Positions 50,146 to 63,490 are shown, counted from the stretch's first letter. The stretch is DNA of 64,000 bases from Ephydatia muelleri (GCA_013339895.1 JABACO010000003.1:11155849-11219848), one strand, 5' to 3'. The notes: generated by a model from the letters alone, not told the origin. Translations and numbers: made by a program.

Positions 50146-53100
50146 ATAAGAATGGTGTCACAATAATACAGATCATGAATCCAAACCCAACAGCCATAAG
50201 AGTTCTCAAAGGAGAGAAGGTGGGAAAGTTTCATTCTGTTGACGAGAGCAAGTGTGTTTGTGTACTGTCAGGCTCCTCCCCAGAAGTAGGTAGCAGATCT
50301 CAAGAGAGTCTCGAGAGCATTATTACCAGCCTAGTCTGCGATGCGGAGGATCTCTCGTCAGAAGAACGGAAACAGCTGAAGGAACTGTTGCACCGATTCT
50401 CCGACGTCATATCTTTGTCCGATTCAGATATTGGGAGAACGGAAATGATTCAACATCATATCAACACAGAGAATGCAAAACCCGTTAAGCAAGCTCCTCG
50501 ACGGCTACCCTTTCATCATCTTAAGGAGGTGAAGAAATTAGTTGAGAGCATGCTTGATAACAATGTAATTGAACCTTCGAATGGGCCGTGGGCGTCGCCA
50601 ATAGTGTTGGTGAAGAAGAAAGACGGTTCGACCAGATTTTGTGTTGATTTCCGTCAGTTAAATTCAGTCACCAGGAAGGACGCACATCCCATTCCAAGGA
50701 TTGACGAGACTTTGGATGCACTGCATGGAGCATGTTGGTTTTCAACACTTGACCTGGCCAGCGGCTACTGGCAGGTGAAAGTAGCACCGGAGGATCGAGA
50801 GAAGACGGCGTTTACTACTCCGTATGGTCTATACCAGTTTTGTGTGATGCCGTTTGGCCTGTGTAATGCACCCAGTACCTTTCAGCGCCTGATGGAACTA
50901 GTCCTGGCAGGCCTTCATTGGTCTTCTTGCCTCGTATATTTAGACGACATCATTATCTACAGTCGCACAGTCAAAGAACACCTCACAAGGCTGGAAGAGG
51001 TACTTGAGAGGTTACAGGCAGCTGGAATGAAATTGAAGCCTAAAAAGTGCCGACTGCTTCGTCGGAAGGTTAATTACCTGGGCTACATAGTTTCCAGTGG
51101 CGGAGTGCAAACGGATCCACTGAAAGTCGAAAGCATTCTCAGCTGGCCCTCGCCGACTACCCAGAAAGAGCTAAGACAGTTTCTCGGTCTTGCCTCTTAT
51201 TATCGGCGATTTGTGAAAGGCTTCGCCAGCATCGCTGCCCCCCTCAATCACCTGCTGGAAAAGGGTAAGCCATGGGAGTGGACGAAAGTATGTGAACATG
51301 CATTTAGTTCCCTGAAGAAAATGCTGACAACTTCCCCGATTTTGGCATACCCAGATTTTGAAATAGAATTTACAGTTGATTGCGATGCTAGTGGAGATGG
51401 TCTGGGTGCGGTGTTGTCGCAATGCATTGGGGGTGGTGAAAATGTGATTTCATATGCAAGCAGATCATTAACGAAGCCTGAAAAGAAGTACTGCGCCACC
51501 CGGAAAGAAATGCTAGCGTTGGTGTGGGCGGTTGGTCAATTCCGTCCATATCTTTTGGGGAGACCATTTACAGTACGGACTGACCACAGTGCTCTTCAGT
51601 GGCTTTACTCATTCAAGGAACCAGAAGGACAAGTGGCCAGGTGGCTGGAATCGCTTGCAGAATACGAATTCACAGTCCAACATCGTCCCGGGAAGAAGCA
51701 TACTAATGCTGATGCTTTGTCTCGCGTACCCTGCCAGGATGCCCCTGCAGTCAATGCCAACAGCATACCTCTGGACCGCACGGATAGCTGGCTGTCACAG
51801 CTGTCTAAACGGGAGATTCGTGAGTTGCAGTCCAGAGACGAGGGTATAGAACAGGTGATAGAGTGGGTAGAGCATCCAAAAACCCAGCCTCAACGTTGTC
51901 CACCGAGTGCTAGCCATGTGATGAAGAGCCTCTGGGCCCAGAAGAAGTACCTAGAAGTAATAGATGGAGTGTTGTATCGGCGTTGGGAAGATGCAGGGGG
52001 CGGGGGTTTAAATAAATGTTTCCAGTTAGTTATTCCACCCAGTTTGGTACCAACTGTACTTGCTGAGCTTCACGACTCTCCTACGGCAGGCCACTTAGGA
52101 GTGGGCAAGGTACTGGAAAAGGTCAGACGTAGATTTTACTGGGTTGGGCAGCGCCGGGATGTGCAGGGATGGTGTGATTCGTGTAATTTGTGTGGGTCGA
52201 CGAAGTCGCCACCTAAACACCGTCACGCTCCATTGCAAGCGGACGTTTCTACAACCCCTATGCAACGTGTGGCGATGGATATCCTGGGTCCTCTACCGTT
52301 GACACCCCGTTCAAATAAGTACGTGTTGGTAATCGGTGATTACTTTACCAAGTGGACGGAAGCGTTTGCTATCCCAGACATGGAGACAGTTACAGTAGCT
52401 CGTGTGTTTGTTAATGAGTTTGTTTCCAGGTTTGGGGCACCGACACACCTCCATACAGATCAGGGTAGAAGCTTTGAATCATCCCTAATAAAAGAGCTCT
52501 GTCAGCTGATGGGAATTGTCAAGACCAGGACCACGCCCTACCACCCGCAATCAGACGGCATGATTGAGCGTTTCAACAGGACTTTATTGTCGATGTTGAG
52601 AATGGCAGCAGTTGATGACGAAAGCAACTGGGACCTGAAGCTACCGTGCCTTATGTTGGCATATCGGACTAGTGTCCATGAGGCTACCAAACATACACCA
52701 TTTTCCCTGATGTTTGGCAGAGAGGTGCAGCTGCCTATCGATGTCATGTTTGATTTGCCCACAGGTTCTGGTCAGCCTACTAATGTTCCAGTGTATGTTA
52801 AGGAATTACGGAAGTGGTTGAGCGAAGCTTATGAACGTGTACGACAGCACCTTTCTGCTGAGCAGAAAAGACATAAACTGTTGTACGACACAAAGGTTGC
52901 AGGTAACCCTTTTGTTAAAGGGGACAAAGTATGGCTACACAATGCAGCAGTACCACGGGGGTATTCTAAGAAGTTGCATAGATTTTGGAAAGGGCCATAC
53001 ACAGTGGTGGATGTGCTAAATAATTGCGTATACAAAATCAAACAAGATGCCAGTTCTCACAAACAGCACACAGTACATTTTGACAGGTTGAAGCCATACT

Positions 53101-53423
53101 TGCACAGGGTGGAGCATACAGAAGAAGCAGGTCCTTCACAGCAGGGTGATGTACCAGCTAGGGAGACCATCCTACCGCACGATGTGAATGAAGAAATGTA
53201 TGACATGGTGGTAGTGCCACAGAACCAGGCTGCGCAGTTAGCACCAGCTGACGAGGAAACTCAACAGCCAGTAGAACATTATCATGAAGACCCAGTAGAG
53301 GAAGTTGGTGAGCAGGATGACGGTGATGACACAGAGCCTCAACAAGTTGAACAAGTCCCTCTGCGTCGTTCTAGCCGCAGCAGACAGCCTCCAGAAAGGC
53401 TTGGAAGTTGGACTTATTTTTAG
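50146..53423 (+). CDS. pol: Ty3/gypsy pol, 5'-truncated but otherwise open
   Basis: The frame is open from the junction at 50146 (YKNGVTIIQIMNPNPTAI); the first ATG is at 50175, giving 1082 residues. Order: spacer after the protease, reverse transcriptase at about residues 105-290 (QAPRRLPFHH, LVKKKDGS, YLDDIIIYSR near 254), RNase H (DCDASGDG near 401; TDHSALQWL), integrase zinc finger H2C2 (HDSPTAGHLGVGK near 632, CDSCNLC), DDE core (MDILGPLPL near 701, HTDQGRSF near 760, ERFNR near 797) and a GPY/F motif (FWKGPYTVV near 939). The tail is acidic and Gln-rich with no chromodomain. Gag and protease are absent. RT-RH-IN order places it in Ty3/gypsy (Metaviridae-like). The long intact frame suggests recent insertion, but the element cannot be autonomous. 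The apparent start codon is internal to the original polyprotein. Confidence 0.95.
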
Positions 53424-53445
53424 CATGACACGTGGACGTGTCCTC

Positions 53446-53461
53446 TTCAAGGAGGGAGCAG
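53446..53461 (+). other. Polypurine tract
   Basis: AAGGAGGGAGCAG lies immediately upstream of the LTR start TGTAACG. It is the expected primer for plus-strand DNA synthesis in gypsy elements. Confidence 0.7.
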
Positions 53462-53576
53462 TGTAACGACATCACGTGCTGATCTGCTCTAGAACATTCT
53501 TTTATGTTATATAAGAAGTCACTTGTATGCATGTAAATGTTCTTCTCATTTACCTATTTCCGGTGTATGCGTTACA
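53462..53576 (+). repeat. Gypsy 3' LTR, 115 bp
   Basis: It starts TGTAACG and ends CGTTACA, a perfect 7-bp terminal inverted repeat with TG...CA ends. It contains a TATA-like word (TTATATAAG near 53508) suitable for a promoter. No 5' partner is present in the window. Confidence 0.8.
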
Positions 53577-53870
53577 GTAGCAAGGAGTATGTGAGTATCT
53601 GAAACAGTGCAAGGGTGATTGCATGTATCGCTCCAATATGTACAATTCAAATACTAGAGGCTACTATTGTTTCAAACATAACATTGGATATTCCCGATGT
53701 TCTTATGATTCAGAAGGTAGTAATGAAATTTTTTATAAATGGACTTATTTATGCATGTCAACTCTATTCAGCAGACCTGCGTCCACTATCAACTAGTAGT
53801 AGCAGCAGCACTGAGAATCAAATACCTTCATTAGGTATTTTCTGATAATATACAATTATACACATTAATT
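53577..53870. repeat. 294-bp direct repeat, right copy
   Basis: This is the second copy of 49852-50145. It begins immediately after the last base of the gypsy LTR (CGTTACA). The pair flanks the truncated gypsy element like an extremely long target-site duplication. Confidence 0.92.
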
Positions 53871-54279
53871 GTGCATGGCAATCTTATGTGAGCATCAATA
53901 TAACTTCAAATAATCTCAGTGTCAAATGATGTCAAATTAAATTCATTATGCTATACAACTATCTTGTAGAGGCTACCAGCAATTGTTATAATAATCTTGA
54001 AATGCTGCGAGATGTAGAGGATCAGATTAGGCTGAATCTGGTGGGACGTATTTAGCACATCAAAGTGTGCTGATGTTGTGTACAAAATATGGTTTCTACT
54101 CATCGAGATGCACAGGATTGCAAGTTGTCATTTATAGGTCATGACTTTGGAGAAATTGTGATTGGAAAGAAGCAGTTAAATTCTCTGTCATGCAAAGAAA
54201 AAGTAGCATAACATTTTGTGCCAGATGAACATTCCCAGTTGTGTACCCAAAATAAATAGGTAAGGAAAGTGAAAAAGGG
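53871..54279. other. Degraded sequence before a hAT relic
   Basis: Short broken frames occur, such as EMLRDVEDQIRLNLVGRI near 54000 and DFGEIVIGKKQLNSLSCKEK near 54143. They may belong to the relic that follows. Confidence 0.35.
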
Positions 54280-54737
54280 ACATAAAACCCTTACCTTTCA
54301 ACATGCATGGCTGGAAAATTACAAATGGCTAGTATACAGCCCATTATAGCAAGGTGGCCTCTGCAAATTTTTGTGTTCTATTTGCACCTTCTAATCCTTG
54401 AATTATATGTGGTGTACTGGTCACAAGTCCAATGCAGCAACTTCGAAAAGCAACAGGCAAAGATGGTTGCTTAGCTCGCCATGAAAGATTAGACTATCGT
54501 AAAGGTGCTCTTCTTCAAGGGAATGCTGTATCCAATAGCATTGATAACCCTATTCGTACATTGCAGTATAAGCTTTCAGTTACGAACAGAGAAACGTATG
54601 ATAAAAATATTAAAGTTCATAGTCCGAACAATCATATTCTGTGGAAAACAAAACATTGCAAATCAAAGGGAGAATGTTTTAATCATGCATTTTGTATCAG
54701 TAAGCGTACTATAGACTTGTATGTATTTTTGGTGTAA
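54280..54737 (+). pseudogene. Relic of a TTF-zinc-finger hAT element
   Basis: At 54292-54380 the plus strand reads TFQHAWLENYKWLVYSPL, a stop, then GGLCKFLCSICTF. This is the W..KY.WL.YS...G..CK.C.LF signature at the start of many TTF-type/hAT proteins. A shifted continuation at 54432-54600 (KATGKDGCLARHE) would be the following segment. Stops and shifts show decay. It is a different lineage from the relic in blocks A and B. Confidence 0.5.
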
Positions 54738-54739
54738 TT

Positions 54740-57700
54740 GTGACATGCATGATCTATACTGTCATCTACATGCAAAATGCGCTAGGGAGCTTACAGCCGT
54801 CTCCCATAGTGATTTGTTTTGTGTACTTTTTTCGAGGTTAATGATGTGAAAAGCGCTCGCTTAAACGATTAATGAATATAATTATCCATATATGTCAGCG
54901 CTTCTCTCTATCTTGAGTACTGGATAGGCGCATGTTTACATCTCTCCTACATACCCCCCTAGTTCGACGGGACACCCCTTCCGCCCCTCCCCCTCAATAT
55001 ATGTCGGACCCCCTCGCCGAAATCCCGGATCCGCCACGGCTGAACATCATTCTGCATGGTGCTACCAAAATGGCAACCTTAGCATACAACAAATGAAAAA
55101 AAATTGTCATGCATTTCATATTAGCATTACAGTAATGTTGTCATTATTCTAGCTTGTTTAATATGGTGTCAATACTTTGTCTCCATGCTTGGATTTTTAC
55201 ACGTGCAGTTAGCTATCTGAAAACAGTACCATCAGCGGGATTTCCCCTCCTCCTTGATGAACTGAGTGAGCCTGCTAGATGAGAATAAATCGCAATACGT
55301 TCCCCTAATCCCCCCCCCCCCCCCCCCCCCTTTCTCCTCCATGGGTGGAGCTGCTGCTTGTAGTTTCTGGCTTGCAATGAGATGTAATGCAATCTGCACT
55401 GTACTGCAGCGACATGACAGAAGAAACCATGAGAGTCGGATTGGAGCCATAGTGCAGGGACAGACGTAAGAGTGAGGAGAACTGCATGTACAGGAGGAGC
55501 ACTAATAAACACAGAACTCAATCTGCCACGTACGAAATGTATAATGTAAAACTTGAGGACTGAGTGTGACATTTGGATGCATTTACATTCATATATTTAC
55601 CACTCTCTGTAAAACTAGTGAATGTGGGATGCAAACTTATTTGCTTTGCAGCAAATAAGTTTGAGTTTGTTTGCAAATTTGAGACATCAATCACGTAATC
55701 TGTTGCCTAAACATACTGTATAATGATCTCAGATATGATTTCATTAATAACACTCTTCTGTTTTAATGCATAATACAAAAACAGATGAAACCAAAATATA
55801 TAATTTTATAGACAGGCATAATGAAACATAAATGGTGACAATACAAACGTTGAGCCTTCTCACTGCTTCACAAGGGGTCCTTGCACTGATGGCAAACCAA
55901 TAGACTGCCCATAGGACATTTCCTTAACCCTTTGATAACGCATTCAGTCTTTCTTTCTATCCAATGCTCACTCACCTAGTCACTCTTCCACTGTAGCACC
56001 ACTGGATTAAAATCATACTTTGATCCGCTATCCCCAACTCTGGTCCGATCCTGTGCCCTCAAAGGGTATGTACTCACTCATAGAACGGAAGGTCCACTGA
56101 ATTTTCTCTTCATGCAGTGACAACATCAGTGGATTAGCTGCATGCTACAACCCTGCTGTGCAACTTTTACATGACGAATAAAAACCAAAAATTCAAAACG
56201 AAGAGAATACATTTTAACTTATGTTGTCCATTCTCTGAAGAGATCTTTGTTTCTTGTGCACACGTTAACCATTATTTTTTTACTTTTGCCATAGCATTAG
56301 AAAATAGGCTCACAGTAGTTCTAGCCGTAACATCAAAGAAGTGTTGAGACATCAAAAGCCAGCTTCCGAGAACGTCTCATTATAGCTAGCAGCTTATTTC
56401 TTCAGTCTCTTGTTTGACGGTGTAAGTTTGTGCCATTAATCAATTCAATCATGAAGAAATTACGATTAATTGATAAATATCAAATCTACTCATAATCAAG
56501 TGGCTGCAATACAAATCTTGGGCTATTAATAAAATAACTCACAGCAATATCAGTTAAGTGCCCAAAACTCAAATTCTTAACCATTAATAACTCAGTGCTG
56601 ATTTTAGGTTGCTGTTTTTATTGAAGCACCATTGCTATTAATATGGGTGACCACTTAATGTTGAATAAATGGTTTGAATTTACTAATAAATTAACTCAAT
56701 GAAAAGTTTTTCAACACTTAAACAGCAAGGATATTTAATAATTGATGGTCTTTTATTGTCTATGATAAATAATTATTCTACATTTTGATTTTAGTTAATT
56801 AGAAGGTCAATATACTATAGTTTCTGCCTTAGTTATTGCAACAGAATGAAATAATTGAGCAAGCTACATTTTCCTTGGTTGTGTGACACTTTGTATACTG
56901 ACAGCACTTGAGGATGAAAGCAAACGATACTTCAAAGCTGCTTTCCATCTCAAAGGAGTCCTGGAGTTGCTTCAAAGCAGAGTGTACAACGCTCTCGAAA
57001 AAAAGTGAATCTAGTGTTAGGCTTTTTAGTTATATAACAATGTGATGAAGTGGAACACTTACTCAATGTTACAGGACATATTTGTGGAGCTGGAGCATGA
57101 CCTTGTGGAGCTATGTAGCATGACCCTTTCCACCTTCTTATTCTTCCACCCTCCTCTTACTGGGAATTCGATAGATCATGTTTACTGACGTATTTACATG
57201 TTGTGTAAACATGTACAAGATTTACAAAACATGTACAAGATTTACAAAACTTTATTCCTTTAGATCTGCATAGATGTACATATGGGAAAATGGACCTTGC
57301 GCATACATTATAAAATTTCCAGTATGCGCAATAGAAATGTAACGCTTGCGTTGAAATGTATGGCTAATTAAAAATTCCGCAACTTACAACTTCATGACAG
57401 ATACTCCAATTCTCAGTGTGTCAGAAGCAATGTGTAGAGAAGACGGCTAGAATATCAAACGTTTGAAATCTTGAAAAAAACATGCGTTAGTTCCCTTTTC
57501 GCTGAAACGATCCCATATGTTAAACACATGTAAACATACAATTTACTATATGCATACAATCCATATAAGGAATGTAATTATACATGTACACAAAACACAG
57601 AAACATTAAAGCCCTCTCACTACACTATGTGATTAACTAATTAACCTAGTAGCTTAAACCAGTGTCAAAATTCGTAGATGTTACACATGTTTGGCACTGA

Positions 57701-58533
57701 GATCTTGACAGTATGGCTCCCTACTATGGTCCGGATGAGTTCCTTGACTTGAATGTATGCTGCAAGTTCAACTCTGCATCCGTCAGCAACATCATCTCCT
57801 TGCCCAAAATGTACATGTAAATACGCTAATTTCAATTGAACGTAATTTTTACTGAACACGACAAAGCTTCATCAGTTATGCCTACCCTTATATGAGTGCC
57901 AATTGGATAAAAAATCTTCATTGATATTGCAGTAATTTGTTGTCTACACGCTTAGTACTAACTGAAACCCTATCCAGGTATCTATGACTACCATTTATTA
58001 TCATAGCCATGTATGGTCATTGGGAGCAGAGAGAGACATGTGAAGAGCACTAGTCATTCTTTAAACCAGAGGAGAAAAATCGACAGCAGAAGCTTTGAAT
58101 TCTTAAATACAATAGAGTACAAGGTTTGCTGATAAAGTAACTTAGTTCTGAGGATTTGCACGCGAGGTAGTATATGACTTTGGGCATTGCGTCAAAGGTG
58201 TCCAATGTCCACAGAACTTACGAGGACCTTTCTAAGCTGCAACATTACTAAATGCACTAGAACAATCAAATGATTCCATAAAGCATTGCCAGTGGTACTG
58301 TACATAGGAATAGTGAGTGGTCCTTTTACATTGTTGTGATTAACTGACAAAAGGTACACAATGCACTCTTTAATTAGAGCAATCTGCAGAGGTTGATATA
58401 CATAGTACCTTAACTTACCCTGATACATAGTGATAAAATTGGCTGGTATTGAAAAAGTGCATTGATTGCAATAATAATTGAATGTTAATTGATCAAATGC
58501 AACCTGTGGTACACACATATGCACCATGAAGAT

Positions 58534-58569
<36 letters not shown>

Positions 58570-60457
58570 ATACACACACATACACATACATAAATGTACA
58601 CATAACATATATGTCATACACACAACGTGGACAGAATGCATAAAAACATATTGGCTTCATCGGCGTGTAGTTCCAATCATACTAAGAGCGTAGATGTTGA
58701 TTGCTTTCCAAGGTTAGGTCCGCTAATATGAATAGAGAAGATCCCATGTCACTAAACTCATGCACCTCAAATAGTAGCACTATTTAAATGACCACGAATG
58801 ATCATTGCTTGTGGGTCACAGTGGCAATTATATGCATTAAGGCACGGCTTAAGGAAATGAAATTGACAACATGTCTCATTAATCATCAAGTCTTTATTTG
58901 CCATGATCTGGATGGATAAACGTATTGTCCAAACCACTGAAAGCAGCTCTGACAATGCACACTAGAGATTAGGATACTTCCCCTTCAAAGCCACATGAGA
59001 AAAAAAGCTTGAAGTGTGCAAACAATTTGCAATGCAGGGGAGTCAAGGAAGCACAGTAAACAGGAAAACACAGACAAAAAACAATAAACATTTGAAGGGA
59101 TAAACTTAGGACTCCATTTGTGGTCAGAGAACACATCGTAGCCAATTTGCAATGTTTAAAAATCAGCTACAGAGAATGCCGTAGTTTTAAAACAAATTTA
59201 TCACGCTTTGTGGCTATATCACACAATGCCAGATATTCTTTGTGCCCCAAACCCATCAATTTATGTATTCATACAACTGATTACCTCAAAGATTGGAGCC
59301 TTTTTGATTTGGAGAGGGACCTTATGAGAACAGGACCAGCTGTTATTTCATTCTCCTTATTGACATTCATCCTGTGAGAAGATATGTCTTATGCACACAT
59401 GTTTATCGACACATGTATACACACATTGGAGTCATACACACAGTAAGCTTACAGACATGTGCACCATAAAACAATATAGGTTTTCGTTAGTACGCAATGT
59501 TGAAAGGTCAATATCAAACAAGATGGACACATTTTGCTGTGAAGGTAATGTACATTTTTTCATTTTTTTGCGTAAAAATGTATCTGCTGTGTCATCCAAA
59601 GTTGGAGAGTTACTCGTTTGCATTCTCGTTACAGCTATTAATTACATCGACATTGATGATACATATCGTTAGCTACAGCGCGTGTGACCTCAGGAACAAG
59701 TATCCCTATGTACATGTTGAATCAATCGGTGTTTAATGACTGGAGAAGCAAGCTCCAAAATATACAGCTTTAAAGAAATGCATCCCTCTAAATGTGGCTT
59801 CTGCACTCCTTTAACAGTGCAGGAGATACACGTACATACATCTGGCACTAAGTCAACTGTCTTGACTACAGCACACAACATGAACTCAAATGGCCACTCA
59901 TTATGGATTACTACAAAATGTCAACAAGCAGTCAGACAGTAGTAGGACTTTAAAATACTACATGCTGTATTTCCTGCACTCCCTACCCTTTTCAACATAC
60001 CCTTCCTCTCACATGAATATAGGACACACACTCCTTACCGGGTCCATGCTGACTGAACCCTCTTGTACGTTGCTGATTTTGTGAGTGCCATGAAACTTGG
60101 AGCTTTCCTAAGTTGAAGTGTTGAAGAATTGTGTTCTGCTCCTGCAGAATCTACATGTACATGTATGCCACAAAATAATCACAACAACCCGTTTCAACGT
60201 TTCTCTTTTTTTTTTACGTGAGCACTGTTCAAAAAATTTTGTACAGTACATTTGGTAGATTCCATGCACAGCTTTGAATCCAGTGAGGGTCCAACTAACC
60301 ACAAGTACAGTGCATTAGCAACCAAGATTTCCAATGGCACAGACTTGTAAGGACCCCACGCAAGACCACACGTGTACACGTAAATGCACAGCATCTGGGT
60401 CCCACACCCCAGGACCTAACCAACACCCACATATGTACAGCTGCTGCCCTTACTTAC
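54740..60457. other. Gene-poor, AT-rich stretch
   Basis: No gene is supported in these 5.7 kb. Noted: GATCCGCCACGG repeat-like end near 55025-55040, poly-C run 55312-55330, a CA tract at 58533-58562, and isolated open pieces at 57665-57859 (minus; DDVADGCRVELAAYIQVKEL), 59120-59377 (plus; TDYLKDWSLFDLERDL) and 59736-59942 (plus; HPSKCGFCTPL). The latter may be single exons or element relics, but no family is recognised. Donor-like GTAAGT and GTAAGTT words are present. Confidence 0.4.
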
Positions 60458-62115
60458 CAGTGTTCCCTTTGTCAGCCACCCTCTCCGGGTGAACAACAGC
60501 AGAAGGCAGAGACGCACGGTGTTCTGCGAGGATTGGAGTGCCAGTTGTGAGGGTGGAGGAGGAGGAGGCGAGAGTGGACAGAGGACGAAACCCCTGCCCT
60601 TGTGGGGACGTGCCACACTGGGAAATAGACAGGGAAGCAATGGTGAAAGTACTGTTCAAATCCACAGATGGAAGGCTTCTGTCCTTGGGTGGAATCCCTT
60701 CGATGGGTGAGGACACACCCTCTGCTTCACCCGCTGCTGATGGCAATGACCCTACGAGCGATGAAGCCGATTTGTTGCCCTCAACCTGGGCACTGAGGGG
60801 CGGGGTGCTCGGGGCACACCGGAGGTCAGGTGCTCTACCAGTGTCCAGCACCCTCCTCTGGGGTGGGGAAAGGGTTAAAGAGCTGCAGCCCTGGTCTGCC
60901 GGTCTAGAGAAAGCACTTGGCCCCGCCCTCCCCCCGTGGCCCTTTAGTACCATAGGAGACACAAAATTGTCATCGAATCCAACCGCAGCGTTTCGGTTGC
61001 TAGCGGCGACCGAAATGTGTGGGGTTGGTGGCGGCAAAGCCTTACACTCGGCTTTCGAAGCGACTGTAGCTGCAGGGGTGTCGGTGGTCGCTGCAGCAGC
61101 TGCACCCGTTACCGTGGGATGCGACCTCGAGAGTGGTGGCGACTTTATCATGGTGGCTCTGCTGAGGGAGCTGGACCTGCGCACGAGATTGGGAGCGTGG
61201 TGCTGCTGTGAAAGTGACCTAAACGCAGACCCAGATGACGGTTTGGGCAGGTCAGCAGTCCCCAGGAGGGCAGAGTGTCCCGGCTGAGATCGGCTATCGT
61301 CCGGTCGCCGAAGGTGGGAGCTCGAGCTCGGTTTGGCTGGCTGAGGGGCGTGGCCACTTACGCCACCCACTGCCCTTGAGTGGTCAAGTGACGCATACAT
61401 CCTGGGCACGTAGCTGGCTGAACTGATCGTGTTGCTGCCGTTCTTAAAGGGGCCATCACGTTTTCGGTCCAACCCATAGAGTCCTGCCTCTTCCACGACA
61501 ATGGCAGGTGGCTCTCTAAGAGGGATGCTCTCACCACCATCACCACCACCACCCCTTCCACCATCACCTCCACCATCACCACCACCACCCCTTCCACCAT
61601 CACCTCCACCATCACCTCCACCACCCTGAGCACCAGTACATGTACCTCCTCCACCAACACCACTACGAGTCGCCAAGGCTCGATGGTTCTGGTCCAAGCC
61701 CACCTCGGCTCCCCGCCTCTCCGACAGGAGGAGGCGGGGACTGTAGGAGGGGGAGTAGCACGACACCCCAGTGACGCTACTGTCTGCATCGCTCGAGTTC
61801 ACCTCTGGGGCCACACCCAGGCAAGAGCGTTTGGTCAAGATGCCCCCTAGGGGGCCCAACGGGGACTCCTTCTTCACCGTTGGCGAGCAGTACATCACCA
61901 TGGTGTCCAGGATGTTCCTCTGGGACTGCAGCAGGACGGCGGAGGTGTCCTGCGAGGCATCGGCTGAGCTCTGGTCGGCCCACAGGACTTCCCTCTCCCC
62001 CTCGGCCATCCTCATCAGGGTGTGGTAGAGGCCCTCCGTGGGAGGAGGGACTGGGGAGGAGGTGGTCAGGAGCTGGTGCTGCTTGCTGACCAGCTCTAGG
62101 GCGTGTAGGAGGATT
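60458..62115 (-). CDS. Long Ser/Gly/Pro-rich exon of an unidentified gene
   Basis: An acceptor (ACATAG, after a pyrimidine tract) at 62116 opens a frame of about 550 codons ending at a GTAAGT donor at 60457. The beginning looks helical and conserved: ILLHALELVSKQHQLL, GLYHTLMRMAEGEREVLW, LLQSQRNILDTMVMY. The rest is low-complexity: Ser/Pro-rich, a Gly/Asp array ([11 protein letters not shown]) coded by CCACCATCACC repeats at 61530-61626, and several RSSSLS-type basic serine motifs that could be phosphorylation sites. No catalytic domain is visible. It is most likely a large internal exon of a cytoplasmic regulatory or scaffold protein. I cannot name the family. Its codon and GC content are higher than in the surroundings, as expected for a host exon. 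Confidence 0.7.
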
Positions 62116-62392
62116 CTATGTGTGTGTGTGGGGAGGGGGGGGAGGTGGGGGGAAGAAGGGGGGAAGAAGAGGAGGAGAAAGAGGGGAGGAGGGGTGTAGG
62201 AGGTGTGATGTTATTCATACAAATACATGCCTGTCTACAAAATAGCTGTTGCATAGCATGTGCACTGTAGTTGGAACCCTTGCACATGAAATGCACACAA
62301 ACCAGGCAGCATACATGTATGTGGGCATATGTGGACAGCACACTTTACACTGAGCTGGGGGGGAGGGGGGGTCATAAATGTATCACAAAGCT
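62116..62392. other. Intron sequence upstream of the long exon
   Basis: A purine-rich tract at 62128-62200 (pyrimidine-rich on the gene strand) serves as the polypyrimidine tract for the 62116 acceptor. No other feature is seen. Confidence 0.5.
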
Positions 62393-63490
62393 ATGAACAT
62401 GAAGACTGATACTAACCTACATGTGTGTGGATGAACACGAAGACTGATACTAACCTAAATGTGTGTGGATGAACACGAAGACTGATACTAACCTACATGT
62501 GTGTGGATGAACACGAAGACTGATACTAACCTACATGTGTGTGGATGAACACGAAGACTGATACTAACCTACATGTGTGTGGATGAACACGAAGACTGAT
62601 ACTAACCTACATGTGTGTGGATGAACACGAAGACTGATACTAACCTACATGTGTGTGGATGAACACGAAGACTGATACTAACCTACATGTGTGTGGATGA
62701 ACACGAAGACTGATACTAACCTACATGTGTGTGGATGAACACGAAGACTGATACTAACCTACATGTGTGTGGATGAACACGAAGACTGATACTAACCTAC
62801 ATGTGTGTGGATGAACACGAAGACTGATACTAACCTACATGTGTGTGGATGAACACGAAGACTGATACTAACCTACATGTGTGCGGATGAACACGAAGAC
62901 TGATACTAACCTACATGTGTGTGGATGAACACGAAGACTGATACTAACCTACATGTGTGCAGATGAACACGAAGACTGATACTAACCTACATGTGTGTGG
63001 ATGAACACGAAGACTGATACTAACCTACATGTGTGTGGATGAACACGAAGACTGATACTAACCTACATGTGTGTGGATGAACACGAAGACTGATACTAAC
63101 CTACATGTGTGTGGATGAACACGAAGACTGATACTAACCTACATGTGTGTGGATGAACACGAAGACTGATACTAACCTACATGTGTGTGGATGAACACGA
63201 AGACTGATACTAACCTACATGTGTGTGGATGAACACGAAGACTGATACTAACCTACATGTGTGTGGATGAACACGAAGACTGATACTAACCTACATGTGT
63301 GTGGATGAACACGAAGACTGATACTAACCTACATGTGTGCGGATGAACACGAAGACTGATACTAACCTACATGTGTGTGGATGAACACGAAGACTGATAC
63401 TAACCTACATGTGTGTGGATGAACACGAAGACTGATACTAACCTATATGTGTGTGGATGAACACGAAGACTGATACTAACCTACAAGTGT
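62393..63490. repeat. 38-bp minisatellite, about 29 units
   Basis: Units of 38 bp (GAACACGAAGACTGATACTA plus ACCTACATGTGTGTGGAT) repeat with very few substitutions: AAATGTG in an early unit, GCGG or GCAG in four, TATATG and ACAAG in the last two. Variants concentrate at the ends, as expected when internal units are homogenised. There are no spacers, so it is not a CRISPR-like array. Confidence 0.96.

Noticed and set aside
49852-53870. The 294-bp repeats as the gypsy LTRs
   Set aside because: A polypurine tract followed by TGTAACG...CGTTACA defines a 115-bp LTR before the right repeat. The left repeat joins pol in mid-frame with no primer-binding site or gag.
62393-63490. CRISPR-like array
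   Set aside because: The 38-bp units abut directly with no variable spacers, and the window is eukaryotic. It is a minisatellite.
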